64,000 nucleotides of DNA from assembly GCF_016595245.1 (NCBI RefSeq), contig NZ_JAENHM010000030.1:270042-334041 (forward strand), read 5' to 3'. The stretch comes from Azospirillum endophyticum. GTDB taxonomy: Bacteria > Pseudomonadota > Alphaproteobacteria > Azospirillales > Azospirillaceae. The notes beneath the pieces are model-generated. The model saw only the letters and a program-made list of their open reading frames with translations, was not told the origin of the DNA and did no database searches. Shown one piece after another: positions 27,571 to 35,510 of the stretch. The position numbers and the translations under genes were made by a program. How positions within the stretch are numbered: position 1 is the first letter of the stretch; every line of letters begins with the position of its first letter.

Positions 27571-27933
27571 TTACCTCCGCTTCGACTTCGCGGCTTTCTT
27601 CGCCGCCGCCCGCAAGGCCGCATCGAACCCCGAGCGGGCCCAGACCAGCAGGTCGTCGCGGTCGTCCAGCGCCGAGTCGGGAGGCGGGTAGTAGGAGAGG
27701 GTGGTCGGTTTGTCCGGCATCGGCCGGAAGGGCTCCAGGCCCAGCTCGGCGAAGGACGGGCGATTCCCGTCATCCGCCTTGAAATACAGCGTGTCGTCGG
27801 CGACCAGCGCGAAGGTCAGGCCGTCGATGGACAGGCCGTAGCCGCCGAACATGCGGCGCGCCCGCACGTCACCCAGCGGCGCCATCATCTCGCAGAGCGT
27901 GGCGACATATTCGCTGGGCGGCCGGGCAGGCAT
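27571..27933 (-). CDS. TfoX/Sxy N-terminal domain protein
   Basis: A 120-aa protein matching the TfoX N-terminal domain: a helix (SEYVATLCEMMAPLGDVRARRMFGGYG), then LSIDGLTFALVADDTLYFKAD and LSYYPPPDSAL. The C-terminus is Lys/Arg/Ala-rich. In gammaproteobacteria TfoX/Sxy regulates competence, but stand-alone N-domains like this one are common and uncharacterised. The stop abuts a family B repeat. It lies 11 bp downstream of sspB on the same strand, so they are probably co-transcribed. Confidence 0.8.
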   Translation of the reverse strand: MPARPPSEYVATLCEMMAPLGDVRARRMFGGYGLSIDGLTFALVADDTLYFKADDGNRPSFAELGLEPFRPMPDKPTTLSYYPPPDSALDDRDDLLVWARSGFDAALRAAAKKAAKSKRR

Positions 27934-27944
27934 CCGTACCGAGG

Positions 27945-28442
27945 TTACTTCTTGCGGAAGGCGTCCAGCGCCACGACCTCGCCGCGCTTCGGCTCCTCGG
28001 CCGGGGCGCTTTCCTCCGCCTTCTCCTCGGCGCGCTCGGCGGCGGGACGGGGCGGCATGGCCGAGACCTCCGCCGATTCGGCGGCGGCCAGGGGCTGGAA
28101 CTGCAGAGCGAAATTCACCGACGGGTCGGCGAAGGTGGTGATGGCGGCGAAGGGGATCACCAGCCGCTCATGCACGTTGTTGAAGCTCAGCGTGACCTCG
28201 AAATGATCGTCCGTGATGTCCAGCCCGTAATACTGGAACTGCAGGACGATGGTCATCTCGTTCGGATACTGGGACGACAGGTATTCCGGGATCTCGACGC
28301 CGGGGAAACCGGTGCGGAAGGTCAGGTAGAAATGGTGATTGCCCGGCAAGCCGCGCTCGGCAACCTCGGTCAGCGCATCGCGGACAACGCCGCGCAAAGC
28401 GGTCTCGACCATCCGGTCATAGCGGAGCTGCTCTTTCGGCAT
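27945..28442 (-). CDS. sspB: SspB-type ClpXP adaptor
   Basis: A 165-aa alphaproteobacterial SspB. The substrate-binding domain (MVETALRGVVRDALTEVAE; HHFYLTFRT; PGVEIPEYLSSQYPNEMTIV; FEVTLSFNNVHERLVIPF) binds the ssrA tag. An acidic, Ala/Glu-rich linker follows, and the end GEVVALDAFRKK is the ClpX-binding tail. It delivers tmRNA-tagged proteins to ClpXP. The ssrA gene lies immediately upstream on the same strand, and clpP/clpX are 20 kb away. ATG 28442 begins the conserved part. Confidence 0.9.
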   Translation of the reverse strand: MPKEQLRYDRMVETALRGVVRDALTEVAERGLPGNHHFYLTFRTGFPGVEIPEYLSSQYPNEMTIVLQFQYYGLDITDDHFEVTLSFNNVHERLVIPFAAITTFADPSVNFALQFQPLAAAESAEVSAMPPRPAAERAEEKAEESAPAEEPKRGEVVALDAFRKK

Positions 28443-28522
28443 GCTTGGGCGGGTCCCTGATAACGCGATCGGTCTTACGTCCCGCCGCGGCCAGGGCCGG
28501 CACGAAACGCTGGGAAAGAGGT

Positions 28523-28550
28523 GTGGGCCTTCTGTTGCTAGGCGGCCCAC
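28523..28550 (-). terminator. Terminator hairpin after ssrA
   Basis: On the minus strand GTGGGCC (28550-28544) pairs with GGCCCAC (28529-28523), followed by ACCTCTTTCCC. It lies at the 3' end of the tmRNA transcript and before the sspB start. Confidence 0.6.
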
Positions 28551-28841
28551 GGCCCCACCCTTAGGCGCTAACCCTCGGGGATTAGGTTTAGGCTACCAGC
28601 CGCCGTTAGGCAGCGAGGCGAGCCTGAGCAACGTTGTCGTTGGCAACTATTGCAACGGCCCGATAACGGCGGAACCATGCCGAGCGAAAACCATGCCTTT
28701 ACCACGCGTGTCGATCCTGTTTCGCCCCCAACGACCCCGGTCAACGAGTCCGGTGTATGGTTGGTGGAGGCGCCGGGTACCGCCCCCGGGTCCACAACGC
28801 TTATTCCACAAGGCGTTTATCGCCATAGTCGGCGAACCGAC
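28551..28841 (-). ncRNA. ssrA: tmRNA, circularly permuted two-piece form
   Basis: On the minus strand the acceptor piece comes first and ends GGCGCCTCCACCA (CCA at 28764-28762). After a short spacer, the coding piece starts GGGGGCGAAACAGGATCGAC at 28739. GGGGGCG pairs with CGCCTCC to form a 7-bp acceptor stem with a G-U at the third pair, the alanine identity element. The tag frame (28644-28606) encodes ANDNVAQARLAA then TAA. This order, 3' half before 5' half, is the alphaproteobacterial permuted tmRNA. The 5' limit follows a TATATT -10 box at 28853-28848; both outer ends are approximate. Confidence 0.92.
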
Positions 28842-29000
28842 GACGCGAATATAGGCACTCCCGTCGGGCAAGGGAAGGGGGTGTGTGATATCATCGCCGA
28901 ATGCGTTGCGATGACGCGGGCGGGCCGGGTGCCAGAAAGGCGTCTTGCACCCTTGTGCCGCACTGCTTAAGAGTCCGGCCGTTGCAGCCCCGGAGTCACC

Positions 29001-29942
29001 ATGCCGATCACGCCCGAGCAGCGCGACGAAATCGATCGCCTGCGCGCCGTCACCGCCACCACCCGCCGCGCCACCGTCCCGGCCCTGGAGGACATCCTCT
29101 ATCAGCCGCTGGAGGTGCTGGACCACGGCTTCGTCCGCGTCGTCGACTATATGGGCGACGATGCGGCGGTCGTGCAGGCGGCGCGCGTGTCCTATGGCAA
29201 GGGCACCAAGAAGGTCAGCGAGGATTCCGGCCTCATCAAGTATCTGATGCGCCACCGCCACTCGACCCCGTTCGAGATGTGCGAGATCAAGTTCCATGTG
29301 AAGCTGCCGATCTTCGTCGCCCGCCAGTGGATTCGCCACCGCACCGCGAACGTGAACGAATATTCGGCCCGCTACTCCATCCTCGACCGGGAATTCTACG
29401 TGCCGGCGCCGCAACAGCTGGGCGCCCAGGCCGTGGTGAACCGCCAGGGCCGCGGCGACGTGCTGGAGGGCGAGGAGGCGGCCGACGTCATGCGGCTGCT
29501 GCGCGAGGATTCCGAACGCGCCTATGATCATTACGAGGAGATGCTGAACCACCGCGAGGACGGCACGGTCATCGACCCCACCCGCCAGGGCTTGGCGCGC
29601 GAGCTGGCGCGGATGAACCTGTCGTTGAACTACTACACGCAGTGGTATTGGAAGGTCGACCTCCACAACCTTCTCCATTTCCTGTCGCTACGCGCCGACG
29701 CCCATGCCCAGTACGAAATCCGCGTCTATGCCGACGCGATGCTGGACGTGGTCAAGCGCTGGGTCCCGGCGGTCTACGAGTCCTTCACCGAATACCGCAT
29801 GGGCGGCGCCCATCTGTCGCGCACCGGCCTGGACGTGGTGAAGCGCCTGCTGGCCGGCGAGCCGGTCACCCAGGAGGCGAGCGGCCTGTCGAAGCGCGAA
29901 TGGCGCGAGCTGATGGACCAGCTCGGCCGCAGCGATTCGTAA
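29001..29942 (+). CDS. thyX: FAD-dependent thymidylate synthase
   Basis: A 313-aa flavoenzyme making dTMP from dUMP with methylene-THF and NADPH. The ThyX motif RHRX7S is R112-H113-R114 ... S122 ([15 protein letters not shown]). Flanking conserved parts are [19 protein letters not shown] and [19 protein letters not shown]. The length is normal for the alphaproteobacterial branch. Start ATG 29001 ([15 protein letters not shown]) is the family N-terminus. It is divergent from ssrA and followed by a TPR gene after 16 bp. Confidence 0.95.
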   Translation: MPITPEQRDEIDRLRAVTATTRRATVPALEDILYQPLEVLDHGFVRVVDYMGDDAAVVQAARVSYGKGTKKVSEDSGLIKYLMRHRHSTPFEMCEIKFHVKLPIFVARQWIRHRTANVNEYSARYSILDREFYVPAPQQLGAQAVVNRQGRGDVLEGEEAADVMRLLREDSERAYDHYEEMLNHREDGTVIDPTRQGLARELARMNLSLNYYTQWYWKVDLHNLLHFLSLRADAHAQYEIRVYADAMLDVVKRWVPAVYESFTEYRMGGAHLSRTGLDVVKRLLAGEPVTQEASGLSKREWRELMDQLGRSDS

Positions 29943-29958
29943 GACCGGATTGCAGACG

Positions 29959-30393
29959 ATGACGCCGGATCAGGCCGAAAGCATCTACCGCCAAGGCCTG
30001 ATCGCCGCGCAGGCCGGCCGCTGGACCGAGGCGCGGGAGGCGATCGCCCAGGCCATCACCGCCCGGCCGGGCGTTCCCGTCTGGTGGGCCACCTATGGGC
30101 TGGTGCTGGAAAGCCAGGGCGATCTGCCGGGGGCGGTGCAGGCCTTCGCCGGGGCGCTGAACCTCGACGGCGATCTCGCCATGGCCATGGACGGCCTGCT
30201 GGCGGCGGCGGAGACGCTGACCGATGCCGGGCGGACCGATCTGGCGGAGGGGTGCTACTGCCGCGCGCTGGCGCTCACCCCGGACACGCCGGCCGCTCTG
30301 GCCAAGGCCAGCGTCCTGCTGCGCGCGCAGGGACTGGATCCGTCGAAGCTGCTCCGCCGCGCCGCGGTGCTTCGACCGGACCGCTATGCCTGA
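29959..30393 (+). CDS. Small TPR-repeat protein
   Basis: A 144-aa protein of about three to four tetratricopeptide-like helix pairs (AESIYRQGLIAAQAGRWTEAREAIAQA; YGLVLESQGDLPGAVQAFAGAL; DLAEGCYCRALALTP). It has no signal peptide or membrane segment. TPRs mediate protein contacts; the partner is unknown. ATG 29959 is used, with TTG 29950 as an alternative three codons earlier. It lies just after thyX and converges on ruvX. Confidence 0.7.
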   Translation: MTPDQAESIYRQGLIAAQAGRWTEAREAIAQAITARPGVPVWWATYGLVLESQGDLPGAVQAFAGALNLDGDLAMAMDGLLAAAETLTDAGRTDLAEGCYCRALALTPDTPAALAKASVLLRAQGLDPSKLLRRAAVLRPDRYA

Positions 30394-30446
30394 CTGGATG
30401 GGCCGCCTGATTGGAAGGCCCGACTGAACGGCGGCCGCGACCGGAT

Positions 30447-30992
30447 TCAGTCCCGGTCGTCCTCTTCGTCGTCTTCGTTCCGCTCGTCCTCTTCCGCTTG
30501 CGCGGCAAGGCGGCGCTGGTTCGCCAGCATGTCGAGCGCGCCCTGCAGGATGTAGGCGGCGGCCATCTTGTCCACCACCTCGTCGCGGCGCTTGCGGGTC
30601 ATGTCGGCCTCGCCGATCATGAAGCGCTCGACGGCCGAGGTGGACAGCCGTTCGTCCCAGAAGGCGATCTCCGCCTCCCAGCCCAGCAGGTCGGAGCGTT
30701 CCAGCAGGTTGTTGGCGAAGGCGCGCACCGACTCGGCGCGCGGCCCTTCCGTCCCGTCCATGTTGAGCGGCAGTCCGACCACCAGCCCGCCGATGCCGTA
30801 ATCGCGGATGGTCTTGCCGAGCTCGCGCGCATCCTGGGTGAACTTGGTGCGCTTCAGCGTGCCGATCGGGGATGCGACGATCAGCCCCGGATCGGCGACC
30901 GCCAGCCCGACGGTCTTGGTGCCGACGTCAAGGCCAAGCAAACGTTGGTTTTTGCCCAGCCGGGCCGCGAGTTCGGAGAGGGTGTGGATCAT
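30447..30992 (-). CDS. ruvX: RuvX/YqgF-family nuclease (Holliday junction resolvase-like, rRNA maturation)
   Basis: A 181-aa RNase H-fold protein. Conserved acidic positions lie in LLGLDVGTKTVGLAVAD (D22), the LVVGLPLNMDGTEGPRA strand, FWDERLSTSAVER and RRDEVVDKMAAAYILQ. YqgF/RuvX processes the 5' end of 16S rRNA in E. coli and has resolvase activity in vitro. The last 20 residues are very acidic (EEDERNEDDEEDDRD). Start ATG 30992 precedes the domain; the longer open frame overlaps the divergent GNAT promoter region. Confidence 0.9.
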   Translation of the reverse strand: MIHTLSELAARLGKNQRLLGLDVGTKTVGLAVADPGLIVASPIGTLKRTKFTQDARELGKTIRDYGIGGLVVGLPLNMDGTEGPRAESVRAFANNLLERSDLLGWEAEIAFWDERLSTSAVERFMIGEADMTRKRRDEVVDKMAAAYILQGALDMLANQRRLAAQAEEDERNEDDEEDDRD

Positions 30993-31068
30993 GGCCCGAC
31001 CATAGAACCGCGGCCTTGTCACCGCAAGGTCGCTTGAGTTGATGCGCGAGATACTTATTCTTCTAAGC

Positions 31069-31611
31069 ATGAGCAGCGCAACGTCACACACAGCCTTGTC
31101 GAACCGGCCGCTCGCCGACGCCGACATCCCTGCCATCTGCGGCTTTCCCCGCAACGCGGAGGAGCTGTATTTCCTGTTCCCGCGCGCCGTCTGGCCCCTG
31201 ACCCCGGATCAGGTGCGGGCGACGCTGGGCGTCCGCCGCGATCCGACCGTGGTCACCCTGACCGTGGATGGGCGGGAACGGGTGGTCGGTTACGCCAACT
31301 ATGCCACCTTCGAGGACGGGTTCACCGCCAGCATCGGCAATGTCAGCGTCGACCCCACCCTGCGCCGCCGGGGCATCGCCGAATATCTGGTGCGGACGAT
31401 GATCGACCGCGCCTTCGGCCGGCATCACCTGCCCGAACTGACGCTCTACTGCTTCAACACCAACACGCCGGCCCTGCTGCTCTATGCCAAGCTCGGCATG
31501 GTGCCGGTCGCGCTGGAGACGCGGGTGACACCCTGGGGCGAGCCGATCGCGCTGTTCAAGCTGCGGGTGGGCCGTGCCGACTGGAACGCGGACTCGTCGA
31601 TCGCCGCCTGA
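31069..31611 (+). CDS. GNAT-family N-acetyltransferase
   Basis: A 180-aa acetyltransferase with motif A ASIGNVSVDPTLRRRGIAEYLVRTMI (acetyl-CoA loop R-R-R-G-I-A) and motif B LTLYCFNTNTPALLLYAKLGM. The N-terminus (ICGFPRNAEELYFLFPRAVWPLTPDQV) resembles GNATs annotated as acting on amino groups of small molecules; the substrate is unknown. It is divergent from ruvX with 76 bp between starts. Confidence 0.82.
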   Translation: MSSATSHTALSNRPLADADIPAICGFPRNAEELYFLFPRAVWPLTPDQVRATLGVRRDPTVVTLTVDGRERVVGYANYATFEDGFTASIGNVSVDPTLRRRGIAEYLVRTMIDRAFGRHHLPELTLYCFNTNTPALLLYAKLGMVPVALETRVTPWGEPIALFKLRVGRADWNADSSIAA

Positions 31612-31748
31612 CCATCCGGCTTTCCAATGCCGGCTTTCCAATGCCCGCTTTTTAATGATCGGGCCACCGGTGGGCGGTGTATACTCCGTCCCTGCGGGCG
31701 ACGCCCCGACAGGGCGGACGACCAGGTCGGATCAAGGGGAGCAGGCGG

Positions 31749-32066
31749 ATGAGCAGGACGATGACGGTTGCAAACCGGCGTGCGGTGCTGGCCGGGCTGG
31801 CCGCCGGCGGTGCCGGCCTGTTCGTGGCCGGCGGGGCGAAGGCCATCACCGCGCAATCCAGTTCGGATTACGGCGCCATGCTGGACGCGGCCTGCGGTGC
31901 CGGCGCCGACCACAAGCGCCAGATCGCCGCGGTGGAGAGGACGCTCGGCGCGGTGCTGCCCGATGCGCGGGTGGTCGAAGTGCTGCAGCGGACCCAATGC
32001 CCGTCCTGCGGATGCCCGCTGGCGCTGACCGCCGGGCTCGTCAAGGGCGATCCCGGCGCCTTCTGA
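31749..32066 (+). CDS. Small exported protein with C-terminal Cys motif
   Basis: A 105-aa orphan. The N-terminus (MSRTMTVANRRAVLAGLAAG) carries a twin-arginine pair followed by a hydrophobic Gly/Ala/Leu core ending AGGAKA, compatible with Tat or Sec export. The mature part has one helix (DHKRQIAAVERTLGAVLP) and a compact CPSCGC motif near the end that could bind a metal. No family is recognised. ATG 31749 is chosen because it starts the signal peptide. It is codirectional with gatCA but separated by 88 bp. Confidence 0.55.
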   Translation: MSRTMTVANRRAVLAGLAAGGAGLFVAGGAKAITAQSSSDYGAMLDAACGAGADHKRQIAAVERTLGAVLPDARVVEVLQRTQCPSCGCPLALTAGLVKGDPGAF

Positions 32067-32154
32067 GCGGGGCGGCGGCCGCAATCGTTGCGGTGGGCGT
32101 GCGCGGGTGCTAGCTTCGCGGCCGATTTCCAATGTTTTGGAAGAGAGTAGAGGC

Positions 32155-32442
32155 ATGTCGCTCGACAAGGCCACGGTGGCCAAGATCGCGCATCTGGCCC
32201 GCATCAAGGTGCCGGACGAGGAACTGGAATCCCTGGCCGGGGAACTGAGCCAGATTCTGACCTTCGTGGAACAGCTCAACGAGGTCGACACGAAGGACGT
32301 GCCGCCGATGACCAGCGTCGCCGCGCAGAAGCTGCGCCGGCGCAAGGACGAGGTCACCGACGGCGGTTACGCCGCCCAGGTCCTGTCGAACGGTCCGGAA
32401 ACGGCCGAAGGCTTCTTCGTCGTGCCCAAGGTGGTCGAGTGA
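32155..32442 (+). CDS. gatC: Asp-tRNA(Asn)/Glu-tRNA(Gln) amidotransferase subunit C
   Basis: A 95-aa Gat[21 protein letters not shown], then [20 protein letters not shown] and KDVPPMT. It stabilises the GatAB complex that converts misacylated Glu-tRNA(Gln) and Asp-tRNA(Asn). ATG 32155 follows GTAGAGGC. Its stop overlaps the gatA start in TGATG, so translation is coupled. Confidence 0.94.
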   Translation: MSLDKATVAKIAHLARIKVPDEELESLAGELSQILTFVEQLNEVDTKDVPPMTSVAAQKLRRRKDEVTDGGYAAQVLSNGPETAEGFFVVPKVVE

Positions 32443-33923
32443 TGACGGCGCTCACGCAGCTGACGATGGCGGAGGCCCTGGACGGCCTCGCCAAGAAGGA
32501 GTTCACCGCGGTCGAACTGACCGAGGCGCATGTGCGCGCGGTCGAGGCCGTGCGCCCCTTCAACATCTTCATCACCGAGACCCCCGACGCCGCGCTGTCG
32601 ATGGCCAAGGCCAGCGACGAGCGCCGCGCGAAGGGAGAGGCCGGGCCGATGGACGGCCTGCCCATCGCGGTGAAGGACCTGTTCTGCACCAAGGGCGTCG
32701 CCACCACTGCCGGCAGCCGCATCCTCGACGGCTTCACGCCGGAGTATGAATCCACGGTGACCTCCCAGCTGTGGCGCGACGGCGCCGTCATGCTGGGCAA
32801 GGTGAACCTGGACGAATTCGCCATGGGCTCGGCCACCATCACCGCCCACCAGGGCGAGACGGTCAGCCCCTGGAGCCCCGGCGCGCCGGGCGCCTGGGAG
32901 AGGAAGATCGTCGCCGGCGGTTCGTCGGGCGGCTCCGCCGCGGTGATCGCCGCGCGCGCCGCGCTGGGCGCCACCGGCACCGACACCGGCGGCTCGATCC
33001 GCCAGCCGGCCGGCTACACCGGCACCGTCGGGATCAAGCCGACCTACGGCCGCTGCTCGCGCTGGGGCATCGTCGCCTACGCTTCCTCGCTGGACCAGGC
33101 CGGGCCGATGACCCGCACGGTCGAGGACGCGGCGATCATGCTGCGCTCGATGTGCGGCTTCGACCCGAAGGACTCGACCTCCGTCGACATGGCGGTGCCG
33201 GATTTCCGCGCCGCGCTGACCGGCGACATCCGCGGCCTGCGCGTCGGCATTCCGAAGGAATACCGGGCGGAAGGGCTGTCGGCGGAGATCGCCGCGCTGT
33301 GGGACCAGGGGATCGCCTGGCTGAAGGAGGCCGGCGCCGAGCCGGTCGAGATCAGCCTGCCGCACACCAAATACGCGCTGGCCGCCTATTACATCATCGC
33401 CCCGGCCGAGGCGTCGTCCAACCTCGCGCGCTATGACGGCGTGCGCTACGGCCTGCGGGTCGAGGGCGGCAACCTCAAGGAAATGTACGAGAACACCCGT
33501 GGCGCCGGCTTCGGCAAGGAAGTGCAGCGCCGCATCCTGATCGGCACCTATGTGCTGTCGGCCGGCTATTACGACGCCTACTACAACAAGGCCCGCCAGG
33601 TGCGCACCCGCATCAAGCAGGACTTCGACGAGGCGTTCAAGAGCTGCGACGTCATCCTGACGCCGACCGCCCCCAGCACGCCCTTCGCCATCGGCGAGAA
33701 GATGGACGACCCGGTGCAGATGTACCTGATCGACGTCTTCACCGTTCCGGTCAACCTCGCCGGCCTGCCGGCGATGTCTGTCCCGGCCGGCCTGGGTGCC
33801 GACGGGCTGCCGCTCGGCCTGCAGCTGATCGGCCGCCCCTTCGACGAGGAGACGCTGCTGCGCGTCGGCCATGTCGTCGAAAAGGCCGCCAATTTCACCG
33901 CGACCCCGCCCTTCATGGGGTGA
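32442..33923 (+). CDS. gatA: Asp-tRNA(Asn)/Glu-tRNA(Gln) amidotransferase subunit A
   Basis: A 493-aa amidase-signature enzyme that liberates ammonia from glutamine for tRNA-dependent amidation. The Lys-cisSer-Ser triad is K78 (IAVKDLFC), S161 ([11 protein letters not shown]) and S185 ([12 protein letters not shown]). The remaining family motifs ([26 protein letters not shown]) are intact. ATG 32442 overlaps the gatC stop by one base; a GTG at 32439 is the only earlier start nearby. gatB does not follow: a strong terminator and convergent small genes come next, so gatB must be elsewhere. Confidence 0.95.
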   Translation: MTALTQLTMAEALDGLAKKEFTAVELTEAHVRAVEAVRPFNIFITETPDAALSMAKASDERRAKGEAGPMDGLPIAVKDLFCTKGVATTAGSRILDGFTPEYESTVTSQLWRDGAVMLGKVNLDEFAMGSATITAHQGETVSPWSPGAPGAWERKIVAGGSSGGSAAVIAARAALGATGTDTGGSIRQPAGYTGTVGIKPTYGRCSRWGIVAYASSLDQAGPMTRTVEDAAIMLRSMCGFDPKDSTSVDMAVPDFRAALTGDIRGLRVGIPKEYRAEGLSAEIAALWDQGIAWLKEAGAEPVEISLPHTKYALAAYYIIAPAEASSNLARYDGVRYGLRVEGGNLKEMYENTRGAGFGKEVQRRILIGTYVLSAGYYDAYYNKARQVRTRIKQDFDEAFKSCDVILTPTAPSTPFAIGEKMDDPVQMYLIDVFTVPVNLAGLPAMSVPAGLGADGLPLGLQLIGRPFDEETLLRVGHVVEKAANFTATPPFMG

Positions 33924-33942
33924 CGCGGCTGGGTTGACAGCG

Positions 33943-33974
33943 AAAAGGGCCGGCTCGCAGGAGCCGGCCCTTTT
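33943..33974. terminator. Bidirectional rho-independent terminator
   Basis: AAAAGGGCCGGCTC (33943-33956), loop GCAG, then the complementary arm ending in TTTT (33961-33974). It serves gatA on the plus strand and the convergent small gene on the minus strand. Confidence 0.88.
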
Positions 33975-34001
33975 CATTGGTGCCAGTGGTGAATGATCGC
34001 C

Positions 34002-34202
34002 TCACGCCCCGCCGATTCCCTGCACATAGGTCTCGCCGGTCTTAGGGTCGATGGTCTCGCCCGTCCCCGGCGTGCCCGGCGGGGCTTCGTCCTTGTCGCT
34101 CATCGGCTCGACCGCCGGCTTCACCGGAACGGGCTTGGCCGCGGGGCGGTCCTGGTCAGACCGATCATTCCGCGACGGGTCGGCCCTGTTATCCTCGGTC
34201 AT
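34002..34202 (-). CDS. Hypothetical small hydrophilic protein
   Basis: A 66-aa acidic, Pro/Asp/Lys-rich protein (MTEDNRADPSRNDRSDQDRP at the start) predicted to be largely disordered, with a C-terminal TGETIDPKTGETYVQGIGG. ATG 34202 has AGGGAG nine bases upstream, which supports translation. No family is recognised. It is convergent with gatA and shares its terminator. Confidence 0.55.
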   Translation of the reverse strand: MTEDNRADPSRNDRSDQDRPAAKPVPVKPAVEPMSDKDEAPPGTPGTGETIDPKTGETYVQGIGGA

Positions 34203-34278
34203 GGCGGAAGTCTCCCTCTGTCGGATCGGTTCACCCACACCAACAGGGCTTCGGTCGCTTCGTCACTGTCCAACCGCG

Positions 34279-34473
34279 CTATTCCGCGGCCTCCAGCGCC
34301 ACCCGCGCCAGTTCCAGCAGCTTCTTCTCGACCTCCTCCTCGTCATAGCCGGGATTGTCGGCCAGCGAGTCGCGCAGGCGCATGGCGATGAACTCACCGG
34401 TGTGGTGCTTCTCGTAGAGGTGGACGTCGCCCAGCGCCTTGGCGACGCGGTGCAGCCGATCACGATCCATCAT
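34279..34473 (-). CDS. Hypothetical small protein
   Basis: A 64-aa charged helical protein (RDRLHRVAKALGDVHLYEKH, then EFIAMRLRDSLADNPGYDEEEVEKKLLELARVALEAAE). Two adjacent ATGs (34473, 34470) follow GGGAG; the second has the better spacing. The DNPGYDEEEVEKKLLEL segment looks like two helices joined by a turn. The function is unknown. Confidence 0.55.
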   Translation of the reverse strand: MMDRDRLHRVAKALGDVHLYEKHHTGEFIAMRLRDSLADNPGYDEEEVEKKLLELARVALEAAE

Positions 34474-34634
34474 GCTCTCCCGTCTTGATCACTGCCGTGG
34501 CAACAGCCAAGCCGGCGCATCATTCCTGCGCCCGGCCAGACCCATGCGCCGTACTGCACTTGGATGGCGGAACAGGAGGCGGCTTTCCAGCGTCCCTGTT
34601 CCTGTCGGCAATCATGGCGATTGGGGGCGAAGGC

Positions 34635-34877
34635 ATGGACCCGGGGCACGATCAACGGCGCGAACTGCTCACCCGCGTACGCCATGTCGTGGAGCATTAC
34701 GAACGCTACAGCACCGCCGGTCCCGCCATCATGCGCGGGGTACGCTACGACCTCGCGGTGCGGGCGACCGACCTGAATGGCGACGGCTGCCTGTTCCCAT
34801 CCTGCACCTGCGCCAAGGCCGATTGCGCGGAGCGGGCCGGCTGCGCATCGCCGGATGTCGGGGTATGGCTGAAGTGA
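34635..34877 (+). CDS. Hypothetical small Cys-rich protein
   Basis: An 80-aa protein with a helical N-terminus (RRELLTRVRHVVEHYERYS) and a C-terminal cluster CLFPSCTCAKADCAERAGC (six Cys counting the two ends) that could bind zinc or an iron-sulfur centre. ATG 34635 follows GGCGAAGGC; the frame is open to 34485 but that part overlaps the neighbouring gene's promoter region. No family is recognised. It is convergent with the cassette that ends at 34900. Confidence 0.5.
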   Translation: MDPGHDQRRELLTRVRHVVEHYERYSTAGPAIMRGVRYDLAVRATDLNGDGCLFPSCTCAKADCAERAGCASPDVGVWLK

Positions 34878-34899
34878 CGGGGATGGCGTCGGCTGGCGA

Positions 34900-35379
34900 T
34901 CAGGACGCGTAGAGCCCCGGCGGTCCGAACCGCGTGGAGCCGTCGCGGACGATGTGCCGGCCGACCGCCTCGCCGACCTCCAGCCGTTCGGGCTGCCAGA
35001 CGCCGGCCGGCGACTTGCGCAGGCCGATCGACAGCGCGATCGCCGAGCTGCCGTCGGCCGAGCCGAGCCAGCCGGTGAAGACCGCGCTGTCCGGCGAGGC
35101 GGCGCGGCGGCCGAGCTTGAGCTCGGTGTGTAGCGAGAACTGATGCGTTCGCGCGAAGGCCTCCAGATCGGCGAGGGTCTGCCGTTCGCGGAAGCCGGCG
35201 CTGGTGCGTTCATACGCCGCCCGGTAATCCTGCCGCCGCAGCAGTTCCAGCCATGCGCGGGTGGCGTCGAGCGCCGGGCCGGTCCGGTTGACGGTGTAGA
35301 GGATGCCGCCGCCGACCAGCAGGCCACAGAACAGCAGGAAAAGCAGGACCATCGTCTGTAAGGAGAACTGGAAGGACAT
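34900..35379 (-). CDS. One-TM protein with NTF2-like extracytoplasmic domain
   Basis: A 159-aa protein with one N-terminal membrane segment (TMVLLFLLFCGLLVGGGILY, about 9-28) and a domain beginning ALDATRAWLELLRRQDYRAAYERTS. The helix pattern and the following beta strands resemble NTF2-like/DUF4864-type folds. The C-terminus ends GPPGLYAS. It is the last gene of the minus-strand cassette, 131 bp after the DcrB-like gene and separated from it by palindromic repeats. The function is unknown; an envelope-associated accessory role is inferred. Confidence 0.6.
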   Translation of the reverse strand: MSFQFSLQTMVLLFLLFCGLLVGGGILYTVNRTGPALDATRAWLELLRRQDYRAAYERTSAGFRERQTLADLEAFARTHQFSLHTELKLGRRAASPDSAVFTGWLGSADGSSAIALSIGLRKSPAGVWQPERLEVGEAVGRHIVRDGSTRFGPPGLYAS

Positions 35380-35394
35380 GAGCAGCGCCCCTAA

Positions 35395-35508
35395 GCAGGT
35401 TTCTCCAGATCGGGCCACAGGCCCGGCCTGGAGAAACCTGCGGACTCTATGGTTTTGCAGGTTTTCCGAGCCCGCCCATGTGTGAGCGGGGCGGAGTTCG
35501 GAAAACCT
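35395..35508. repeat. Tandem pair of inverted repeats between cassette genes
   Basis: Hairpin 1: GCAGGTTTCTCCAG (35395-35408) pairs perfectly with 35428-35441 and contains a nested CGGGCC/GGCCCG stem. Hairpin 2: AGGTTTTCCGA (35459-35469) pairs with 35498-35508, with a nested CGCCC/GGGCG. The arms of the two hairpins are related (CAGGTTT(T/C)(T/C)CC), and CTAAG/CTTAG flank the pair. This looks like two REP-type units, possibly attenuating the last cassette gene. Confidence 0.75.
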
Positions 35509-35510
35509 AC

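Noticed and set aside
34263..34463. Alternative 66-codon minus-strand frame within the 64-aa hypothetical gene
   Set aside because: Arg/Ser/Trp-rich shadow frame. The chosen frame has a ribosome-binding site and a regular helical pattern.
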